In this document: positions 60,601 to 64,000 of the stretch, piece after piece
How the letters are laid out: every line of letters begins with the position of its first letter
Numbering within the stretch: position 1 is the stretch's first letter
NCBI GenBank assembly: GCA_002343985.1
Contig: DDTB01000032.1
Location: 101,284-165,283 of the forward strand
Direction of reading: 5' to 3'
From: Chitinophagaceae bacterium UBA2375
GTDB lineage: Bacteria > Bacteroidota > Bacteroidia > Chitinophagales > Chitinophagaceae
Length of the DNA stretch: 64,000 bases
Notes under the pieces: model-generated
What the model was told of the DNA's origin: nothing
Database searches by the model: none
What the model saw: only the letters and a program-made list of their open reading frames with translations
Program-made: the position numbers and the translations under genes

Positions 60601-63600
60601 CAACCTTACGGTTCGCAATGTGAACGGATGTGTGAGTGTGTCTTATCCATTTACTGTAACAGTCAATGCCAGGCCGAATATTGGAAATTCAACCACTGCA
60701 TTGCCTGTTTGTTACAGCGACAATAATCAGCAAACAACCTTATCGTATAACACACTAACGAATAGCCCTGTATCATATAGCCTGAGCTGGAACAGCAGCC
60801 CGGCAAATAGTTTTGTGCCGGTGACAGATGCGCCATTGAATGCGGCGCCATCAACCATTGCCATCCAGGTTCCCGGGGGTACTGCTCCGGGTACATTTAC
60901 GGGCAACCTCACCGTAAAAAATGCATCAGGTTGTGTTAGCGTGGTGAAGACATTTACACTGCTTGTCAGGCCTTTGCCTTCGGCAGACTGGGCTTCAGAA
61001 GCAGGCACTGTATGTCAGAATACGGTTGCGCAGATTGTGACGCTGCCTTATTTTTCGACCATCAATTCGCCCAATACTTACAGCATTCAATGGAACCCGA
61101 GTCCTGCCAATACTTTCGCGAATATCAACAATGCCGCGTTTCCGGGTTCGGCAACCGGCGGCAGCATTAATATTAATGTGCCGGCCAACACCGCGGCAGG
61201 TTTATATACCGGCAATATCACTGTACGCAATGCCAGCGGATGTGTGAGCCCTGCATCTGTATTTACATTAACCGTGAAAGGGCCTCCGGTAATCTCCGGA
61301 GAAGTAATTTCCGGTAATGTTGAAATGTGCGAAAATAGCGGTCAATATACTTTTAGTATTCCTGCGATTGCCAATGCGGAATCATATAACTGGAGTACGC
61401 CTGCCGGATGGCAAATCATTTCAGGTAATGGCACAAATACGGTTCTGTTGAGTCCGAATACAGGAAGCCTTAGTGGAAATGTTACGGTAACCGTCAGCAA
61501 TTCTTGCGGTTCCGCCCCGCAGGTTTCTCACCCGGTGCAGGTTTTAAAAAGCGGTACCTGGTTGGGGGTAAACAACAACTGGCATGATCCCGCCAACTGG
61601 TGCGATGGCATTCCAACCCTCGCCACAAACGTATTGATACCTGCCGGCCGTCCCAATAACCCAATCGTGAGCCAGGATATTGCTTCAACCCAAAACCTGA
61701 CCATCGAACCGGGAGCCCAGGTTGTGGTTCAAAACCAAACACTGGAAATTGGAGGAAATGTAGTTTCCACAGGAGGCATCAATGCATTAGCGGGCCATAT
61801 TGATTTAAAAGGCAGCTCGACGCAATCAATTGCCGGAAGCATGTTTGCTGATAAAACCATTCATGAACTCAGTATCAGCCATCCGCATGGGATTCAGTTT
61901 TCCGGTGCAAATGATACTGTAAAAATATCTTACTTGCTGTCGTTTGAAACAAGCAACGGCCAACTGCAAACAAATGGGAACCTGACCCTTTTGTCAAGGG
62001 CATCGGGTACTGCCAGTATTGGTGACCTGACCGGTGGCGGACAGTACAGCGGCAATAGCATTGATGGCCAGGTAACCGTTGAAAGGTATATCCCCAATCA
62101 TCCCAAGTCATGGCAGTTTTTATCAGTTCCCACAACGGGCCAAACGATCAACCAGGCCTGGCAGGAAGGCAATGCCCCCATGGCAAACAGCCAGCCAGGA
62201 TATGGAACCATCGTCACTGGAAATATGCCGAACGCGTTAAGCCTTGGCTTTGATATTGCCACCCCGGTTGCATCGGGCCCGGGATTGAAAACATTTAACA
62301 GCAATACCGGGTTATGGGAAGGCGTTGCCGGCACCCATCAGCCTATATTACCCAACCAGGGATACATGTTGTTTGTTCGTGGCGACAGGTCGGTTACAGC
62401 GTTTAACCATGCTGCTACGGCAACAATTTTGCGCAACACCGGAACACTGGTGGCCAATGGTACACAGGCCCTGCCGGTGCATCATGTAGATGCAGGAAAA
62501 TTTGTAGCTGTGGGTAACCCATTCGCCTCAGCCATTGATTTTAATACCATCCAAAAATCAGGAGGCTTGCAGGATGTATTTTACGTGTGGGACCCCAAAT
62601 TAACCAACAGCGCGAATTCGCCGTATGGATTGGGCGGTTATCAAACCTTTATCGGTCCGGGACCCAACTACACAGTGATCCCGGGTGGCGGTAGTTTTGC
62701 CGGTGGAAATACCAATATTGAATCAGGTATGGCCTTTTTTGTCAGGGCGGAGGGAACAACCGGTACCCTGAGTTTTGCTGAAACCAATAAAGTAACCGGC
62801 AGCCATTTGGTAACCAGGCAGGCAGCCCGCCAATTTCCCCAAATCAGGTTAAACCTTTTTGTGAACCAGGGGTCTAACCAGGTCATGCTCGACGCGGCCC
62901 TGTCGCAATACGATCCGTCTTTTTCTAACACCCTCGATATCATGGACGCCCGTAAGCTGGCTAACCAGGGTTCTGAGCAGATCAGTATATTAACAGGGGC
63001 AGAAAGATTGGTCGCGGAACGCAGGAGTGTTTTACTGCCAACGGATACCATTTTTTACCAGTTAAGCGGTTTACGCCGTCAAAGCTACCAGTTCCTGGTA
63101 CAGGCAACAGGACTTGCCGGAACGGGCATGATGGCATTTTTAGAGGATAGTTTCACTGGACAATCGACACCCGTTAGCCTGGAAGGCGAAACAACGGTTA
63201 ATTTTACGGTCGACCAGCAACCAGGTTCTTTCGCGGCAAACAGGTTCAGGCTCGTGTTCAGGCCGGTTGGGCCATTGCCTGTGGAGTTCAGCAGCATCAG
63301 GGCCAGGCGCTTGCAGGGAAAGTCTGACGCTCGTGTTGACTGGACGGTGGGTGAAGAAATCGATATTGAAGGATACCAGGTGGAACGGAGTCTGGATGGC
63401 ATTCAATTCCGGTCTGTTGGAGAGGTTGTGGCCAGCCCGGCAAACAGCGGTGCATATACCTTCACAGACATGACGGCACCCGCCAGGGTATTGTATTACC
63501 GGTTGCGTTCAACGGGCCCCGGTGGTGGCGACCTGTCATCGGTGGTGAAATTGTCGGCCATTGATCAATCGGGAACTTTCCAGGTGTATCCGAACCCGGT

Positions 63601-63829
63601 GACAGGCGAACAAATTCCTTTATATGGACAGGGCATAGCAGTGGGAACATATTCATTTGGATTGTATAACCAGGCAGGGCAACTGATCGTGAACGGCAGT
63701 TTCAAGAGGGATGAATCAGGCATTAAAACCATTATTTCCCTCGAATCGAAACCAGCCAGGGGTACATATTACCTGCGTATTGTGGGCCCGGAAAAACAGT
63801 TGTACCAGGTACCGCTTCAATTTCAATAA
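57626..63829 (+). CDS. Giant T9SS type A sorting domain-containing surface protein
   Basis: A 2067-residue secreted protein. The signal peptide spans about 1-33 (ending ISAQ); the ATG at 57626 is chosen because an upstream TTG adds unrelated residues. Regions: a beta-solenoid (about 35-520, TWDGSSSANWNTASNW then repeats of NVTVIS/GTLT-type strands), Ig/PKD-like domains (about 530-910), three similar Ig-like repeats of about 100 residues each (about 915-1220), a second TWLGVNNNWHDPANWCDG domain, then the segments HPKSWQFL and MLFVRGDRSV shared with the 731-residue cargo, the body module (DIMDARKLANQGSEQIS to RFRLVF), a fibronectin-like segment and the CTD (YPNPVTGEQ, final YQVPLQFQ). It is probably an adhesin or matrix protein. 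Confidence 0.88.
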   Translation: MKTILPQLKKFGKQAGQGMVLLFMLLSVQSISAQTNTWDGSSSANWNTASNWSLNQVPTAAHDVVIPNGITATINVNTAAVCKSLTINNGNTNNTVSITGLNSLSVSGAVSIGAGTGSGDNKVLAVNAGTLTCAYISMSATGNSNRRSELTLTTGTVTVTGGITMNDANNYVRFTSNGQLFIGGNITGGNLVPSTGTVTYNGASAQIITGANTSSFYNLVINKSNAAQTVSSNTHAVNIANNLTVISGELVLNATNANYIIGHDLSIQSLGTLTHNVGWAAFSRSLNVRGDWNHLGGTFNPGTGRVFFDGSSNQLLTGSQSTVFHAVSVNNANHVSLSSVDMIIEGGAGALQFVNGRVITGANKVQLCETCSITGATNARYVDGNLQMSVATGNQVKTFAVGSTSAYAPVTLTLNNVTSAGSILISTPGVEHPGIQSSQIDESRNVNRYWSVQNFGVLFTNANVSFQFQVSDVDAIANSNAFIIAQHNGSWVYPSVSAQTATSINTNGLTEFGDFVVGEGGASAPIMVLQPVNQTACQSAQAVFTSSASGKPGSSVQWQVSTDGGNNFVNIAPGAPYTVNTTQAGNQTNSSLTINPVAIGLDQYDYRAIFNNSRGSVTSDPARLTVTGITVAQAGSNQTICAGLTATMAANTPTLGSGAWSVISGPSTSLAQFSQVNNPQAVFTPAGGAGTYQLRWTITLGACSNFSNVQVTVVNPPSNPNISFNEILQQSSQTIMLCGPVDPGGEHDIDIYNYSVPPGSSFEWQFNTNGGGWTNAGLPSTEDEYPVAAFAGIVGTHQFRLRLTTPAGCVVTSNVLTLNVNPVSSIGGTNQVVCSGANFTANFSGFPLFTMFSWSAPVVTGGITGGSGGLGFSLTDNLVNPTLDPQTATYTVTPIYLLSVSPSCSMSFPVTVTVYPRPTINLSPAAISVCSNTVLQTTQLHYSATTGVPSTYSISWNNTPANTFVPVNNAVLPASPISINVPANTAAGTYTGNLTVRNVNGCVSVSYPFTVTVNARPNIGNSTTALPVCYSDNNQQTTLSYNTLTNSPVSYSLSWNSSPANSFVPVTDAPLNAAPSTIAIQVPGGTAPGTFTGNLTVKNASGCVSVVKTFTLLVRPLPSADWASEAGTVCQNTVAQIVTLPYFSTINSPNTYSIQWNPSPANTFANINNAAFPGSATGGSININVPANTAAGLYTGNITVRNASGCVSPASVFTLTVKGPPVISGEVISGNVEMCENSGQYTFSIPAIANAESYNWSTPAGWQIISGNGTNTVLLSPNTGSLSGNVTVTVSNSCGSAPQVSHPVQVLKSGTWLGVNNNWHDPANWCDGIPTLATNVLIPAGRPNNPIVSQDIASTQNLTIEPGAQVVVQNQTLEIGGNVVSTGGINALAGHIDLKGSSTQSIAGSMFADKTIHELSISHPHGIQFSGANDTVKISYLLSFETSNGQLQTNGNLTLLSRASGTASIGDLTGGGQYSGNSIDGQVTVERYIPNHPKSWQFLSVPTTGQTINQAWQEGNAPMANSQPGYGTIVTGNMPNALSLGFDIATPVASGPGLKTFNSNTGLWEGVAGTHQPILPNQGYMLFVRGDRSVTAFNHAATATILRNTGTLVANGTQALPVHHVDAGKFVAVGNPFASAIDFNTIQKSGGLQDVFYVWDPKLTNSANSPYGLGGYQTFIGPGPNYTVIPGGGSFAGGNTNIESGMAFFVRAEGTTGTLSFAETNKVTGSHLVTRQAARQFPQIRLNLFVNQGSNQVMLDAALSQYDPSFSNTLDIMDARKLANQGSEQISILTGAERLVAERRSVLLPTDTIFYQLSGLRRQSYQFLVQATGLAGTGMMAFLEDSFTGQSTPVSLEGETTVNFTVDQQPGSFAANRFRLVFRPVGPLPVEFSSIRARRLQGKSDARVDWTVGEEIDIEGYQVERSLDGIQFRSVGEVVASPANSGAYTFTDMTAPARVLYYRLRSTGPGGGDLSSVVKLSAIDQSGTFQVYPNPVTGEQIPLYGQGIAVGTYSFGLYNQAGQLIVNGSFKRDESGIKTIISLESKPARGTYYLRIVGPEKQLYQVPLQFQ
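60370..61285 (+). repeat. Three tandem Ig-like repeats in the giant cargo protein
   Basis: Three units of about 300 bases (roughly 60370-60670, 60670-60970, 60970-61285) encode about 100 residues each with the pattern SxSWNxxPAN(T/S)F, then a NVPANTAAGTYTGNLTVRN-like strand, and GCVS. The middle copy is the most divergent (QVPGGTAPGTFTGNLTVKN). Confidence 0.7.
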
Positions 63830-63857
63830 CATCCCTTACATACCTGAATCATACCTA

Positions 63858-63884
63858 AGAGTCCAATATTTGGACTCTTTTTAT
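63858..63884 (+). terminator. Intrinsic terminator after the giant cargo gene
   Basis: Stem AGAGTCCAA / TTGGACTCT with loop TAT and a T-rich tail. The remaining bases to 64000 are AT-rich and no gene is seen. Confidence 0.88.
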
Positions 63885-64000
63885 TTATTTGATTATAAAT
63901 GTATTGTGTTTATTATATCTACTTTATTGTTAAGTAAATTTTAAGATTGAGAGGATTCGCTAGTAATTTATTTTATATGATAAATTGATTATTCGTTTCC

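Overview
The window looks like ordinary chromosomal DNA from a member of the Bacteroidota, most likely Chitinophagales/Chitinophagaceae. Three things point there: at least four secreted proteins end in type IX secretion (T9SS) type A sorting domains, a T9SS Plug protein and a lipidated TamA variant (TamL) are encoded, and many genes, two tRNAs and the SRP RNA are preceded by the Bacteroidota -7 box TAnnTTTG instead of an E. coli-type -10. Shine-Dalgarno sequences are mostly not recognisable. The family placement is inference; no rRNA operon is present.

Layout: 1-2.1 kb holds a truncated SDR oxidoreductase, tRNA-Lys and a LuxE-like acyl-protein synthetase. 2.1-5.1 kb is a plus-strand run (lipoprotein, UbiA-like membrane protein, M42 aminopeptidase, small membrane protein). 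5.1-9.1 kb carries a T9SS cargo protein and Lon. 9.3-12.3 kb is a tRNA-maturation cluster (cca, a pRiA4b ORF-3-like protein, miaA). 12.3-18.2 kb has a FadL-like outer-membrane protein, a lipoprotein, proS, two related small membrane proteins and a bestrophin. 18.2-24.5 kb is the conserved RDD / SpoIIM / DUF4129 / DUF4350 / MoxR / DUF58 envelope locus. 24.5-31.9 kb has truB, tamL, a TrmH-family methyltransferase, a LolC/E-type permease, the T9SS Plug, the SRP RNA and transaldolase. 32-45.9 kb is metabolic and translation housekeeping (pabA/trpG-type amidotransferase, TlpA-like protein, pdxJ, serine hydrolase, tcdA, tatD, ahcY with a divergent Lrp regulator, valS, an exonuclease-GIY-YIG fusion). 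45.9-51.8 kb is a minus-strand operon for a solenoid/S74 surface protein, a small secreted protein and a T9SS cargo. 52-54.9 kb has tex, clpS and tRNA-Val. 55-63.8 kb is a surface-protein island with a small cargo, a secreted protein lacking a sorting domain, and a 2067-residue T9SS cargo.

No CRISPR array, insertion sequence, integrase, prophage or defence system was found. The points most worth following up are: three genes (cca, the pRiA4b-like gene, tamL) whose -7 boxes place transcription starts on or next to the start codon, suggesting leaderless mRNAs; a helically phased AGGAT ladder between ahcY and its divergent Lrp regulator; a foldable leader upstream of the 320-residue secreted protein; a C-terminal body module shared by three T9SS cargo proteins of very different length; and a 17-residue (51-bp) repeat array in the S74 protein.
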